Positions 42,423 to 51,430 of a DNA stretch of 64,000 nt are shown piece after piece. Position 1 is the first letter of the stretch; each line of letters starts with the position of its first letter. Location: NCBI GenBank assembly GCA_964497185.1, contig CAZCBX010000001.1, positions 231,519 to 295,518 on the forward strand, given 5' to 3'. Both the position numbers and the translations under genes were made by a program. The DNA is from CAZCBX01 sp964497185 (GTDB taxonomy: Bacteria; Bdellovibrionota_G; JALEGL01; JAGRMV01). The notes beneath the pieces are model-generated. The model saw nothing but the letters and a program-made list of their open reading frames with translations, ran no database searches and was not told where the DNA came from.

Positions 42423-42498
42423 CCTGGATTTTCGCTCGCTTGCGCGACCAAAAACCAGGCATAAGCCGCGTGCTACTTCGCTTCGCTCTGAGCACGGC
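42423..42498. repeat. Two adjacent hairpins downstream of tRNA-Ser, second with GCTTCGC loop
   Basis: First hairpin: CCTGGATTTT (from 42423) with AAAAACCAGG. Second hairpin: GCCGCGTGCT (42465-42474) with AGCACGGC (42491-42498), an 8-bp stem with a two-base bulge, whose loop contains TTCGCTTCGCTC, i.e. GCGAAGC on the minus strand. They lie between tRNA-Ser and the convergent Tag gene. The remaining gene-free sequence 42350-42676 holds the dispersed repeat at 42501 and a short duplication of TGGCTCAT-T-rich sequence at 42620-42681. Confidence 0.6.
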
Positions 42499-42500
42499 TA

Positions 42501-42632
42501 AAACCAGAGGTTCGTCTGTTATTGGGTTTAGTGGTTCTTATGACGGTAGGAGTTAGAACCACTTATGTCATAATTTGGGCTTGAGCTTGCTCAAACAAAA
42601 TTTGACCTCCTTCGGCTCCATGGCTCATCCTC
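42501..42632 (-). repeat. Dispersed ~130-bp repeat, copy A
   Basis: Read on the minus strand, this segment matches 63421-63558 over about 120 bases with roughly one substitution in five to six, nearly without gaps. Shared blocks are CCATGGAGCCGAAGG, TGAGCAAGCTCA, ATGACATAAGTGGTTCTA, AGAACCACTAAAC and AGACGAAC. It contains two internal hairpins: TTGAGC/GCTCAA and AGTGGTTCT/AGAACCACT. At its outer end GAGGATGAG equals the reverse complement of part of the 3' end of the tRNA-Ser gene nearby. Confidence 0.8.
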
Positions 42633-42676
42633 TTTTTTTTATTTGGGCGCTTGCGCGGAATGGCTCATTTTTTTAT

Positions 42677-43402
42677 TTAGATTTGGTTCCATTTGCCGGT
42701 TTCGAAGGTGAGGGTAGGGGCGTTGTGGTTTTGGCCGACGGAGAAGGCGGTGATTTGGCTTAATTGGGTGAAGCCTAGGCCGGTTTCTTGTTTCCATTGG
42801 ATGAATTGGTTTTGGATTTTTTTTAGGTCGCGTTGGCTGGTGGGGTTTGGATGCACGTCCAAGCCGACCTCGTTGACCAGCACTTGCATCACGTCGCGTG
42901 AGAGCAAAAAGCTGTCTTTGCCCATCATTCTTAAGAGGTACATGCCGGTGTGTCCACCCAGGCGGCTGCCGTGCTTTTTTAAATATTGCAGCAAACCAAC
43001 TTGGTCGTTGTCATCCCATTGGGCGACAAATTTGCCGAATGAGCCATGCTGTTGGGAGGTGTTGTATATAAAAACGGCGTTGTCATAGACGGCTTCGATT
43101 TTTTGGCGATTGCGCACGATGCGCGCATCGAGAACATAATTTTCCCAGTGTTCGGGGGGCAGGCTTAACAGTTTGCCAATTTTAAAACCGTAAAAGGCTT
43201 TTTCAAAGTCGGGCCATTTGGCGTAAATGACTTTCCAGTGAAAACCTGCACGAAACAAGCATTTGGTCATTGCTGCCAACGCGCGGTCGTTGGCAAAGGC
43301 GGCGATGGCTTTGGAAGAAACAGGTCGATGCAGAATTTTTTTGAGTGTTTGCTGGCCGCCTTTGCGCTTGGCTGCGCGTGTATGGATGCGTTGAAACTTC
43401 AA
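42677..43402 (-). CDS. tag: DNA-3-methyladenine glycosylase I family protein
   Basis: Tag removes 3-methyladenine from alkylated DNA. The 241-residue protein shows the family pattern FHWKVIYAKWPDFEKAF and IVRNRQKIEAVYDNA, which correspond to the Tag substrate-pocket and helix-hairpin regions, and a C-terminal part LGGHTGMYLLRMMGKDSFLLS. The zinc-binding Cys/His residues of Escherichia coli Tag are not obvious, so this is a divergent member; related glycosylases of the same fold are possible. Confidence 0.7.
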   Translation of the reverse strand: MKFQRIHTRAAKRKGGQQTLKKILHRPVSSKAIAAFANDRALAAMTKCLFRAGFHWKVIYAKWPDFEKAFYGFKIGKLLSLPPEHWENYVLDARIVRNRQKIEAVYDNAVFIYNTSQQHGSFGKFVAQWDDNDQVGLLQYLKKHGSRLGGHTGMYLLRMMGKDSFLLSRDVMQVLVNEVGLDVHPNPTSQRDLKKIQNQFIQWKQETGLGFTQLSQITAFSVGQNHNAPTLTFETGKWNQI

Positions 43403-43411
43403 GGTTTACGT

Positions 43412-44305
43412 TTATTTGTCTGCGGGCATCTTTAGCGACAAAACGGCTTCGCGAATTTGTGTGGCCACGTCGTTGATGCCACCGGGGCTGTAGTTCATTA
43501 AAACAGAATTGGAGTTGGTGTGCTTGGCAAAGTCTTGGATGGCATCGTAATGTTGGGTGACCAGCAAAAGCGTCATCACTTCCGACTCGTCCACACCGGT
43601 TTCTTTGATGGTTTGGATGGATTCTTTGATGCCTCTTGCAATTTCGGTGCGTTGATTGGCCAAGCCCATCCCTTGCAATCGTTTGCTTTCGGCTTCGGCT
43701 TCGGCCACTTTCACCAGTTTGATTTTTTGCGCTTCAGCTTCATTGGCGGCTGCGGTTTTTTCCCGTTCGGTGGCATTGATTTTGTTCATGGCATTTTTTA
43801 CCGAGGCTTCGGGTTGAAGGTCGGTGACCAAGGAATTGATGATTTGATAGCCAAAATCTTCCATGGCATCGGCCAGACTTTCTTTGATGGACAAAGCCAG
43901 GGCGTCTTTGTTGGAAAATACGTCGTCGAGGCGCATTTTTGGAATTTCGGATCGAATGGTGTCAAACACGTAGGCTTCGATTTGCATTTCTGGATCTTCT
44001 AGGGCGTAGAATGATTCTGCGACTTTGTTTTCTTTAACGCGGTACTGGACAGAGACGCGGGTGCCGACAAAAACATTGTCGAGGGTTTTGGTTTCAACTT
44101 CCACATCCAGCTGTTGAATGCGCAAATTTTGCCGGCGAACTTTGGCGTCGATGAAAGGAATTTTCATTCTTAAACCGGGCCGACGCACCGAATGGTATTT
44201 ACCAAGGCGTTCAATGATGACCGCCGTTTTTTGTCGAACAATAAAGAACGTGTTGAAAAATAAAACAATGGCAATGACAATGATAAATGGGGTCCAAATG
44301 CTCAT
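43412..44305 (-). CDS. SPFH/band-7 (stomatin-like) membrane protein
   Basis: The 297-residue protein has one N-terminal membrane helix (about 4-24), then the SPFH domain (VIIERLGKYHSVRRPGL through RVSVQYRVKE) and a long helical segment (NATEREKTAAANEAEAQKIK). This is the stomatin/paraslipin-like type that forms large membrane cages and scaffolds. The ATG at 44305 has GGAG at a suitable distance; an extension to 44377 is not supported. No NfeD protein, its frequent partner, is encoded next to it. Confidence 0.88.
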   Translation of the reverse strand: MSIWTPFIIVIAIVLFFNTFFIVRQKTAVIIERLGKYHSVRRPGLRMKIPFIDAKVRRQNLRIQQLDVEVETKTLDNVFVGTRVSVQYRVKENKVAESFYALEDPEMQIEAYVFDTIRSEIPKMRLDDVFSNKDALALSIKESLADAMEDFGYQIINSLVTDLQPEASVKNAMNKINATEREKTAAANEAEAQKIKLVKVAEAEAESKRLQGMGLANQRTEIARGIKESIQTIKETGVDESEVMTLLLVTQHYDAIQDFAKHTNSNSVLMNYSPGGINDVATQIREAVLSLKMPADK

Positions 44306-44378
44306 GTTTGCGCTCCGAAGGCTGAAGGTTTTTGGTGAGTGTGCGGATAGATTATGAAAAACAAAAGTGCTTGGCAAG

Positions 44379-44708
44379 CTATTTTAAAAGCTCATCCAAC
44401 CAGGGGTAGGCTTCATAACCTGTGTGCGTTTTGTTGGTTTGGGCATGTTGTTTTTGCAGGTGTGCTTGATAAATTTCTTTGGCGGAAAGCTGTATGCCGG
44501 TATTTTTCACCTTTAAAGGGCGTTTACGTTTGGGTGGGCGTCGGAGGTTGGGGTGGTCGCCAATGAGTTCGGGATGTTCTCGCTGCATGTAACGACGGAA
44601 TAACATTTGGTATTCTAACTGCGTGAGGGGCCGTTTTTTTTTCTTATTTCTCGCACGGATTACATTGAGAAAGCCAAGCAAGGCCCATGTCCAACGAAGG
44701 GTTTTCAT
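44379..44708 (-). CDS. Small basic protein, unknown function
   Basis: The 109-residue predicted protein is basic (RARNKKKKRPLTQLEYQMLF, RRPPKRKRPLKVK) with a weakly hydrophobic N-terminus (TWALLGFLNVI). I recognise no family. It starts one base after the dapA stop region and ends 73 bases before the stomatin-like start, so it could be a third gene of a dapA unit. No clear ribosome site is visible; the call is tentative. Confidence 0.45.
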   Translation of the reverse strand: MKTLRWTWALLGFLNVIRARNKKKKRPLTQLEYQMLFRRYMQREHPELIGDHPNLRRPPKRKRPLKVKNTGIQLSAKEIYQAHLQKQHAQTNKTHTGYEAYPWLDELLK

Positions 44709-44709
44709 A

Positions 44710-45591
44710 TTAAGTTTTCTGATACCACCGCTCAACGGCCTGATGAGCTTGGGTCAGTGCGGTGGGTTGTTTTAAATCTTTTTCGGAGAGGGGAGGCAAG
44801 ACCAGGCCTTTGGCAATCCAGCCGATTTCCATGAGCAAATGCTTTACAGGAACTGGATTGCTTGCGGTAAACAAGGCTTGACTGGCTTCTGCCCAAGGGT
44901 GTTGCGGTTGCAGCGTTTGAGAGAGGCACATTTGAGCATAGCGGTGTGTAGCTTCGGGCCACACATTGCTGGCCACCGACACCAGCCCATGGGCGCCCGC
45001 TTTGGCGAAATCGGGCATCATGCCATCATCTCCACAGTATACGGGGTGATGGGGTAAGATGGTTTTGTAAGCGCGAAATTCTTTGAGGTCGCCACTGGAT
45101 TCTTTCAAACCCATAAAACGTGGATGGGTGCGAAGTTCAAGCAGCGCATCACGGTGTAAAACGCATGCCGTTCGACTGGGAACATTGTACAACATGCAGG
45201 GTTTTTGGGCGCGGTCCATCAATGCCTTAAACCACTGAATTTGTCCCTGTACACCCGGTTTTGCGTAGGGGGGCGTGACCAATAGATAGGCATCGATGGC
45301 ATATTGATTCAGCGTATCGATCCAGCCAATGGTTTGGGATAGATCGCTTCCGCCTACACCCACCATCCATGGGGTGTGCAGTTTGGTTTGAGCCACCCAA
45401 TCTAAAAGCAGTTGCTTCATCGGCATGGGCATGTTCAAGGCTTCGCCGGTGCTGCCTAAAAGCAAAATGCCATTTTTGGCGTCTTCTTGTTTTTGGATGA
45501 TTGTTTTTAGTCCCTGCCAGTCAATTTTATGATGATCAAGCAGCGGTGTAACAAGCGCGGTCCATAAAGTGGGCCAAGTTTGATGGGTCAT
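44710..45591 (-). CDS. dapA: 4-hydroxy-tetrahydrodipicolinate synthase
   Basis: DapA condenses pyruvate with aspartate semialdehyde in lysine and peptidoglycan precursor synthesis. The 293-residue protein has GSTGEALNM, the catalytic Tyr in YNVPSRT, and the Schiff-base Lys in MGLKESSGD. The start ATG 45591 is preferred to a longer frame reaching 45699, because the extension overlaps the divergent gene. Members of the wider DHDPS/NAL aldolase family share these motifs, but the GSTGE and YNVPSRT sequences are those of DapA. Confidence 0.92.
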   Translation of the reverse strand: MTHQTWPTLWTALVTPLLDHHKIDWQGLKTIIQKQEDAKNGILLLGSTGEALNMPMPMKQLLLDWVAQTKLHTPWMVGVGGSDLSQTIGWIDTLNQYAIDAYLLVTPPYAKPGVQGQIQWFKALMDRAQKPCMLYNVPSRTACVLHRDALLELRTHPRFMGLKESSGDLKEFRAYKTILPHHPVYCGDDGMMPDFAKAGAHGLVSVASNVWPEATHRYAQMCLSQTLQPQHPWAEASQALFTASNPVPVKHLLMEIGWIAKGLVLPPLSEKDLKQPTALTQAHQAVERWYQKT

Positions 45592-45652
45592 AAAACATTT
45601 GTACCAGTGTCCATGGCAGGGTACAAGAAACGTGGATGAAAAAGGAGCCAGT

Positions 45653-46492
45653 ATGAACAATGTGATCACCGTTGATTTTCGAGCGCCCGACGCGCCCAAA
45701 CTGTTTCAAAAATCCATCAAAGAAACCGGTTTTGGTGTGATCACCCATCACCCCATTGCGCCGTCCTTGATGCAAAACGTGTACGATGAGTGGGCAGCCT
45801 TTTTTTCCAGTCCGAACAAATTTGAGCACACGTTTGACCCTTCTGTACAAGCGGGTTATTTCCCCGTGCAAAGCGAAAATGCCAAAGATCAAACGGTCAA
45901 AGATTTAAAAGAGTTTTATCACTATTACCCATGGCATAACAATCCTGCATCGGTGTCGGTGTGGACGCCCAAACTTCATCGTCAAATGCTTGAAGTCGCC
46001 ACGACACTCTTGAACTGGATCGAACAAGAAACGCCCCCTGAGGTCTCAGCGCGGTTTACCGAAAAATTATCCCATATGATTGTGGACAGCCCCAAGACAC
46101 TGTTTCGTGCAATTCATTACCCGCCATTGAATAAAGATGATCCAAAAGGTTCGGTTCGTGCAGCCGCCCATGAAGACATCAATCTACTTACGCTGCTACC
46201 AGCAGCCACGCAGCCTGGCTTGGAAGTTCAAGATGTGCATGGCCATTGGCACAAAATTGATTGTGACCCAGGAACATTGGTGGTCAATTCTGCCGACATG
46301 TTGCATGAGGCCAGCGGCGGTTATTACCCCTCGACCACCCACCGCGTGGTCAACCCAACCCAAGCTGAACAAAACACCTCGCGTTATTCTGTGCCACTGT
46401 TTTTGCATGCACGATCTGAGGTGCGCTTGTCTGAGCGTTATACAGCAGGTCAATATCTTGACCAACGTTTGGCAGAGCTGGGATTAAAATAA
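45653..46492 (+). CDS. Isopenicillin N synthase-like 2-oxoglutarate/Fe(II) oxygenase
   Basis: The 279-residue protein has the double-stranded beta-helix iron site HEDINLLTLLP (His-x-Asp) with the distal His in PSTTHRVVNP, and the Arg two residues later, typical of the IPNS/DIOX branch of 2OG-Fe(II) dioxygenases. The N-terminal FGVITHHPI is the usual DIOX_N start. AAAGGAG precedes the ATG at 45653. The substrate is not known; no biosynthetic cluster surrounds it. Confidence 0.85.
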   Translation: MNNVITVDFRAPDAPKLFQKSIKETGFGVITHHPIAPSLMQNVYDEWAAFFSSPNKFEHTFDPSVQAGYFPVQSENAKDQTVKDLKEFYHYYPWHNNPASVSVWTPKLHRQMLEVATTLLNWIEQETPPEVSARFTEKLSHMIVDSPKTLFRAIHYPPLNKDDPKGSVRAAAHEDINLLTLLPAATQPGLEVQDVHGHWHKIDCDPGTLVVNSADMLHEASGGYYPSTTHRVVNPTQAEQNTSRYSVPLFLHARSEVRLSERYTAGQYLDQRLAELGLK

Positions 46493-46505
46493 AAGCCGAA
46501 GCTGA

Positions 46506-46790
46506 TTACTTGCTCGGAGCCGTTTCGGCAAGCGAGACGTCAAAACCAATGTAGGCGATGGTTTCTTTGATGGCATCGGGTGCAACATCGGTTTGATGGG
46601 TGTCCACCACAACTTTGTTTTTGTCTACATGGGTTTGTACGGTGACGCTTTCGCCGTATTTTTTACTGAGTGCTTGCTGGATGGAATCAGAACAGTTTTT
46701 GCATTTCATGGGTACATCAAACGTGTATACCTCGGCGTGTGCCTGCAGGCTAAAAAGGGTAAGCACCATGGCGACCAACATTGTTTTCAT
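46506..46790 (-). CDS. Exported heavy-metal-associated (HMA) domain protein
   Basis: The 94-residue protein has a signal peptide (about 1-19, AHA) and an HMA-type fold with the metal-binding motif KCKNCSDSI (CxxC). It would bind copper, zinc or mercury in the periplasm. AGGAGAG lies seven bases before the ATG at 46790; a longer frame to 46823 has no support. It is monocistronic and convergent with the oxygenase gene. Confidence 0.85.
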   Translation of the reverse strand: MKTMLVAMVLTLFSLQAHAEVYTFDVPMKCKNCSDSIQQALSKKYGESVTVQTHVDKNKVVVDTHQTDVAPDAIKETIAYIGFDVSLAETAPSK

Positions 46791-46953
46791 AACAGCAACT
46801 CTCCTACATTTTTTAGTGTTCAATCAATATTGCTTTTTTTAGTCTTTATCAGCAAATGGTGTGGATGGCCATGGTTATGGCCGGCGCTGCAAGGTTAAAA
46901 CCTTATTTTGAAGGTTTTCAGCTGCTTGAATATACGGTATACGTGCTTTTGCG

Positions 46954-49900
46954 ATGAAATTTACCAAGCCAGCCAGTTCGATCTCCTTTCCAGCCATGGA
47001 AGAAAAACTCGTGGCTTCTTGGAAGAAAAACCGCATTTTTGAGCGCAGCGTCGAAGAAAAATCAGAAGATCAAAAATGGGCCTTTTACGATGGCCCTCCT
47101 TTTGCCACGGGCAAACCGCATCATGGCCATTTGTTGGCTGGCACCATCAAAGATGTTGTGCCTCGTTATTGGGCCATGCAGGGTAAAAAAATTGAGCGGC
47201 GTTTTGGCTGGGATTGCCATGGCCTGCCCATTGAATTTGAAACTGAAAAACGCTTAAACCTAAACGGACGCACCGACATTGAAGCATACGGCATCGATCG
47301 TTTTAATGAACAATGCCGATCGATTGTTTTGCGCTTTACCCAGGATTGGCAAAAAACCGTTGAGCGAATGGGTCGCTGGATTGATTTTGAAAATGACTAC
47401 AAAACCATGGATTTGTCCTTTATGGAATCGGTTTGGGCCGTGTTTCAAAAACTGTGGGACCAAGAACTGATTTATGAAGATAAAAAAGTTTTGCCGTACT
47501 CCACCGCGTTAACCACCCCACTTTCTAATTTTGAAGCCAATTTAAATTATCAAGATGTACAAGACCCAGCGGTCACGGTTCGCCTTCGTTTGGTGGATCA
47601 ACCCAATACAAGCTTGCTGATTTGGACCACCACCCCATGGACCCTGCCTGCTAACTTTGCGGCGGCGGTACATCCCGAGCATGCTTATGTAAAAGTGCAG
47701 CTCGAAGGACAAGAAGAGTACTACATTGTCAGCGAAGCTTTGGCCGCCAGTGTATTTGGCGAGCAGTCTTTTACCGTGGTGGAAACCTATCAAGGTCAAC
47801 AGATGGAAGGCTGGGCCTATGAGCCGATGTTGACCGCGTTTGAGGGTAAAATTCCGCCTCAAGCGCACAAGGTGTATACGGCCGATTATGTCACCCAAGA
47901 CTCAGGTACAGGTATTGTTCATTTGGCTTCCTACGGGGAAGAAGATTACGCCGTATTCAAACGGGTTGGCTTGGAACCCATGGAGCATTTGGATGCACAA
48001 GGCATCGTCAATGAAGAGTTTCCACTGGCGCAAGGTCAGTATTTTAAAGATGCAAACAAAACGGTGATTCAAGAGCTTAAGCGCAAAGATTTGCTTTTTG
48101 ATCATCAAACCATTCAGCATAGCTATCCATTTTGTTACCGCTCCGACACCCCTTTGATTTATAAACCAGTGTCCACCTGGTTTGTGCGCGTAACCGCCAT
48201 CAAAGAAAAATTATTGGCCAACAATGCGCAAACCCATTGGGTGCCCAACCACTTGCGTGACGGACGTTTTGGAAACTGGCTGGAGGGTGCCAGAGACTGG
48301 GCCATTTCGCGAAACCGCTTTTGGGGCAACCCCATTCCCATTTGGCGCAACGAAGATACGGGCGAAACCCTTTGTGTGGGTAGCAAAGCCGAATTGGAAA
48401 AATTATCGGGGCAAACAGTGGACGATCTTCACAAACATTTTATTGATCCCATCACCATTACCTCACCCAAAACGGGTGCGACTTTAACGCGCGTGCCGCA
48501 AATTTTAGACTGTTGGTTTGAGTCGGGCTCTATGCCTTATGCGCAGCAACACTATCCTTTTTCCACCGATGAAAAAGCTTTTCAAGAATGTTTTCCTGCG
48601 GAGTTTATCGCCGAAGGTTTGGACCAAACCCGCGGCTGGTTTTATACTCTTATGGTCTTGTCCACCGCCTTGGACAAAGGGCCGGCCTTTAAAAATGTTG
48701 TGGTCAACGGCATTGTGCTGGCTGAAGATGGTCGAAAAATGTCCAAACGGTTAAAAAACTATCCCGACCCCATGGATGTGCTGGATCAATATGGCGCGGA
48801 TACGCTGCGCATTTATTTATTGCAAAGTGGCGGCGTGCATGGCGAGGATGTTCGGTTTAGCGAAAAAGGTCTGCAGGATATGACACGCAAAGTGTTGTTG
48901 CCGTTGTACAACGCCTATTCTTTTTTGGCGACCTATGCGCAAGTGGATCAATGGGATCCAGCCACCGATTACACCGATCAACGCAATCATCAGCTGGATC
49001 AATGGATTGATATTCAACTGAGCGCGGTGGTCCACCATGTCAATACGCACATGCAACAATACGAGCTGGCCAAAGTGATACCGGGCTTGCTGGATTTTAT
49101 TGACGACTTAACCAACTGGTACATTCGCCGCTCTCGTCGCCGCTTTTGGAAAAGCACAAGCGATCAAGACAAGCTTGAAGCTTTTTCTACCTTGTACCGC
49201 GTGTTGGTGGAGTTTACCAAGCTGGCTGCACCGTTTATTCCGTTTATTACGGAACATATTTACCAAGCATTGCGTTTGGGTCATCCCTTGGCTGAAAAAG
49301 ATTCAGTGCATCTGGATGTTTATCCAAGCCAGAAACCATTAACGCAAGACCAAGAAAAAATGGCTCAGGGCATGCAAACCATCCGACAGGTGGTGGGACT
49401 GGGTAGAGAACTAAGAGAGCAGTTGGGCATTAAAAACCGACAACCTCTGGCCACATTGTATGTGGGCGTGGTTCAGTCTGATGACAAAAACATTTTGGCG
49501 TCCATGGTCGACATGGTGCAAGAAGAGCTCAACGTCAAAAAAGTAGAATTTGTTCCGTCCAACACCATGGCCCGGTGGGAGGTCAAACCCAATTTTAAAC
49601 AAGTAGGAAAAAAACTGGGCAGCCGCATGAAAGAGTTTCAAAAAAGCCTTCAAAGTTGGAATGCCGATCAAATTGAAGCCGTGCTGCAAGGGCAAGGTTT
49701 TGAGTGGGAAGGCATCGACATGCAAGCCAGCGATGTGGGTATTTCTGTGCAAGCGATGGACGACTTTCAGCACCCTTGTCACAGTCAGGGCGGTTTGGTC
49801 ATTGCGCTGGATGACCATTTAACCGATGCGTTGAAACAAGAAGGTTTGGTTCGTGAATTGATCAACCGCGTGCAACGCTTGCGTAAAGATAGCAACATGG

Positions 49901-50097
49901 AGGTTGAAAACCGAATTGACCTGTCTTTGGATGGGTCTAAACCTTTGTTGGAAGCAGCGCAAATGCACCAACCTTTGATCGAAAAAGAAACTTTGTCGCA
50001 ACTCCGATATGAAATGCCCAAAGAGCAAATGCATCAAATCGAAGAAGTCATTGATGGGCACACCATTACGTTGGGCATTGCCAAAACCGCCTCATGA
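46954..50097 (+). CDS. ileS: Isoleucyl-tRNA synthetase, IleRS2 (eukaryote-like) type
   Basis: IleRS charges tRNA-Ile and edits valine. The 1047-residue protein has HIGH-type PHHGHLLAGTIKD (His56-His-Gly-His59) and KMSKRLKNYPDP (595-606). The PFATGKPHHGH and KxNYPDP contexts define the IleRS2 class found in eukaryotes and some bacteria, which is generally less sensitive to mupirocin than IleRS1. The canonical HxGH order is kept, unlike the swapped GxHH of some IleRS2. The C-terminal tRNA-binding domain lacks the IleRS1 zinc finger. It overlaps the dehydrogenase gene by ATGA. Confidence 0.96.
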   Translation: MKFTKPASSISFPAMEEKLVASWKKNRIFERSVEEKSEDQKWAFYDGPPFATGKPHHGHLLAGTIKDVVPRYWAMQGKKIERRFGWDCHGLPIEFETEKRLNLNGRTDIEAYGIDRFNEQCRSIVLRFTQDWQKTVERMGRWIDFENDYKTMDLSFMESVWAVFQKLWDQELIYEDKKVLPYSTALTTPLSNFEANLNYQDVQDPAVTVRLRLVDQPNTSLLIWTTTPWTLPANFAAAVHPEHAYVKVQLEGQEEYYIVSEALAASVFGEQSFTVVETYQGQQMEGWAYEPMLTAFEGKIPPQAHKVYTADYVTQDSGTGIVHLASYGEEDYAVFKRVGLEPMEHLDAQGIVNEEFPLAQGQYFKDANKTVIQELKRKDLLFDHQTIQHSYPFCYRSDTPLIYKPVSTWFVRVTAIKEKLLANNAQTHWVPNHLRDGRFGNWLEGARDWAISRNRFWGNPIPIWRNEDTGETLCVGSKAELEKLSGQTVDDLHKHFIDPITITSPKTGATLTRVPQILDCWFESGSMPYAQQHYPFSTDEKAFQECFPAEFIAEGLDQTRGWFYTLMVLSTALDKGPAFKNVVVNGIVLAEDGRKMSKRLKNYPDPMDVLDQYGADTLRIYLLQSGGVHGEDVRFSEKGLQDMTRKVLLPLYNAYSFLATYAQVDQWDPATDYTDQRNHQLDQWIDIQLSAVVHHVNTHMQQYELAKVIPGLLDFIDDLTNWYIRRSRRRFWKSTSDQDKLEAFSTLYRVLVEFTKLAAPFIPFITEHIYQALRLGHPLAEKDSVHLDVYPSQKPLTQDQEKMAQGMQTIRQVVGLGRELREQLGIKNRQPLATLYVGVVQSDDKNILASMVDMVQEELNVKKVEFVPSNTMARWEVKPNFKQVGKKLGSRMKEFQKSLQSWNADQIEAVLQGQGFEWEGIDMQASDVGISVQAMDDFQHPCHSQGGLVIALDDHLTDALKQEGLVRELINRVQRLRKDSNMEVENRIDLSLDGSKPLLEAAQMHQPLIEKETLSQLRYEMPKEQMHQIEEVIDGHTITLGIAKTAS

Positions 50098-51029
50098 ACA
50101 TCGTTTTTGTTGATCGCGAAACCATGGGCGCATCGGCTGACCCTATGGGACTTGCCGAGTTAGGTGCCTATAAAGAATATCCGCAAACAAACAAAAATCA
50201 AATGGTGGCGCGCTGCAAACAAGCGCACGTCATTGTCACGACGCGAACGCCTGTGGATCGAGCCATCATGGATCAATGCCCGAATCTTCAACTCATTGTT
50301 GCATGTGCGGTGGGCGTCAACCATATTGATGTTCCATACTGTCAAGAAAAAGGAATTTTGGTTAAAAATTGTCCTTCCTATTCCACCCAAACTGTGGCTC
50401 AGCACACCGTGGCCATGGTGTTGCAGCTTGCCAGAAACAGCAAAGCATATGATCAATGGATCAGGGAAGACCGGTGGCGCAATGATTTGTATGTGGCCCA
50501 TGCGCCCATGCCGATTGAAGACATTCATCAACATACCTGGGGTATCATTGGGTTGGGCAATATTGGTAAAAAAGTTGCGCAACTGGCCACCGGTTTTGGT
50601 TGCAAGGTTGTGTATTATTCCACCACCGGCAAAAACCATCACGCTGAATATCCTCAGGTGGACTTGCAGACGTTAATTCAAAGCAGCCAAATTGTTTCTT
50701 TGCACTGTCCATTAACCCCGCAAACTAGGCATTTGCTCAATCACCAAACGTTGCAGTGGTTGCAGCCTCAAAGCATTTTAATCAATGTCGCGCGGGGTGA
50801 TGTACTGGATGAAGAGGCATTGGTGCAGGCGTATCATCAAAAACAACTTCGACTGGGGTTGGATGTGGTGTCCAGCGAACCCTTGAGCCCCCAAAGCCCC
50901 TTGTATGCGCTTCGACACAATTCAGATGTCATCATTACACCTCACGTGGCGTGGACATCCAAGCAAGCAAGAGACTTGCTGACGCAAATGGTGCGCCAGC
51001 ACATACAACGCTTACAAGCTGCAGCGTAG
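50094..51029 (+). CDS. D-2-hydroxyacid dehydrogenase, NAD-dependent
   Basis: The 311-residue protein is of the glycerate/phosphoglycerate dehydrogenase superfamily. The Rossmann motif is GIIGLGNIG, and the catalytic Arg, Glu and His are in NVARGDVLDE, VVSSEPL and TPHVAW. The substrate (glycerate, hydroxypyruvate or other 2-oxo acid) cannot be told. It is coupled to ileS by ATGA and followed by a strong terminator. Confidence 0.9.
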   Translation: MNIVFVDRETMGASADPMGLAELGAYKEYPQTNKNQMVARCKQAHVIVTTRTPVDRAIMDQCPNLQLIVACAVGVNHIDVPYCQEKGILVKNCPSYSTQTVAQHTVAMVLQLARNSKAYDQWIREDRWRNDLYVAHAPMPIEDIHQHTWGIIGLGNIGKKVAQLATGFGCKVVYYSTTGKNHHAEYPQVDLQTLIQSSQIVSLHCPLTPQTRHLLNHQTLQWLQPQSILINVARGDVLDEEALVQAYHQKQLRLGLDVVSSEPLSPQSPLYALRHNSDVIITPHVAWTSKQARDLLTQMVRQHIQRLQAAA

Positions 51030-51036
51030 CTGCAAT

Positions 51037-51070
51037 AAAAAAAGCTCTTTGTTTGGTAAGGAGCTTTTTA
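51037..51070. terminator. Rho-independent terminator between dehydrogenase and ferredoxin genes
   Basis: AAAAAGCTC (51039-51047) pairs with GAGCTTTTT (51061-51069), with further TT/AA pairing inside. The A and T arms make it usable from both strands, fitting the convergent genes at 51029 and 51107. Confidence 0.8.
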
Positions 51071-51106
51071 AAAGTATTCACGCTTGTACCAGCGTGTGCA
51101 TTAAAG

Positions 51107-51430
51107 TTATTTGATCAGCAAATCGCCTTTGTCTTTCTTTTCTGCGTATTCGTCTGCTTCTGGAAGCGGATCTTTTTTCTCGGTGATCAACGGCCATTTG
51201 GCAGCCAATTCAGCATTGAGTGCTGTATAAGAAGACCACTCATCGGGTACTTCCTCTTCAGGAAAAATCGCTTGGGTTGGGCACACTGGATCACAGGCGC
51301 CACAATCGATGCATTCGTCTGGATCGATGGCAAGCATGTTTTCACCCTCATGAAAACATTCGACGGGGCAAACTTCTACACAATCGGTGTATTTGCATTT
51401 AATACAAGGTTCGGTGACAACATAGGCCAT
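51107..51430 (-). CDS. fdxA: 7Fe/8Fe bacterial-type ferredoxin
   Basis: The 107-residue protein has two cluster motifs: CIKCKYTDCVEVCPVECF and CIDCGACDPVCPTQ. The first has the longer CxxCxxxxCxxxCP spacing with an extra residue typical of FdxA, where one cluster is 3Fe-4S. A charged C-terminal extension (about 60-107) is as in other FdxA proteins. AAAGGAG precedes the ATG at 51430. Confidence 0.92.
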   Translation of the reverse strand: MAYVVTEPCIKCKYTDCVEVCPVECFHEGENMLAIDPDECIDCGACDPVCPTQAIFPEEEVPDEWSSYTALNAELAAKWPLITEKKDPLPEADEYAEKKDKGDLLIK

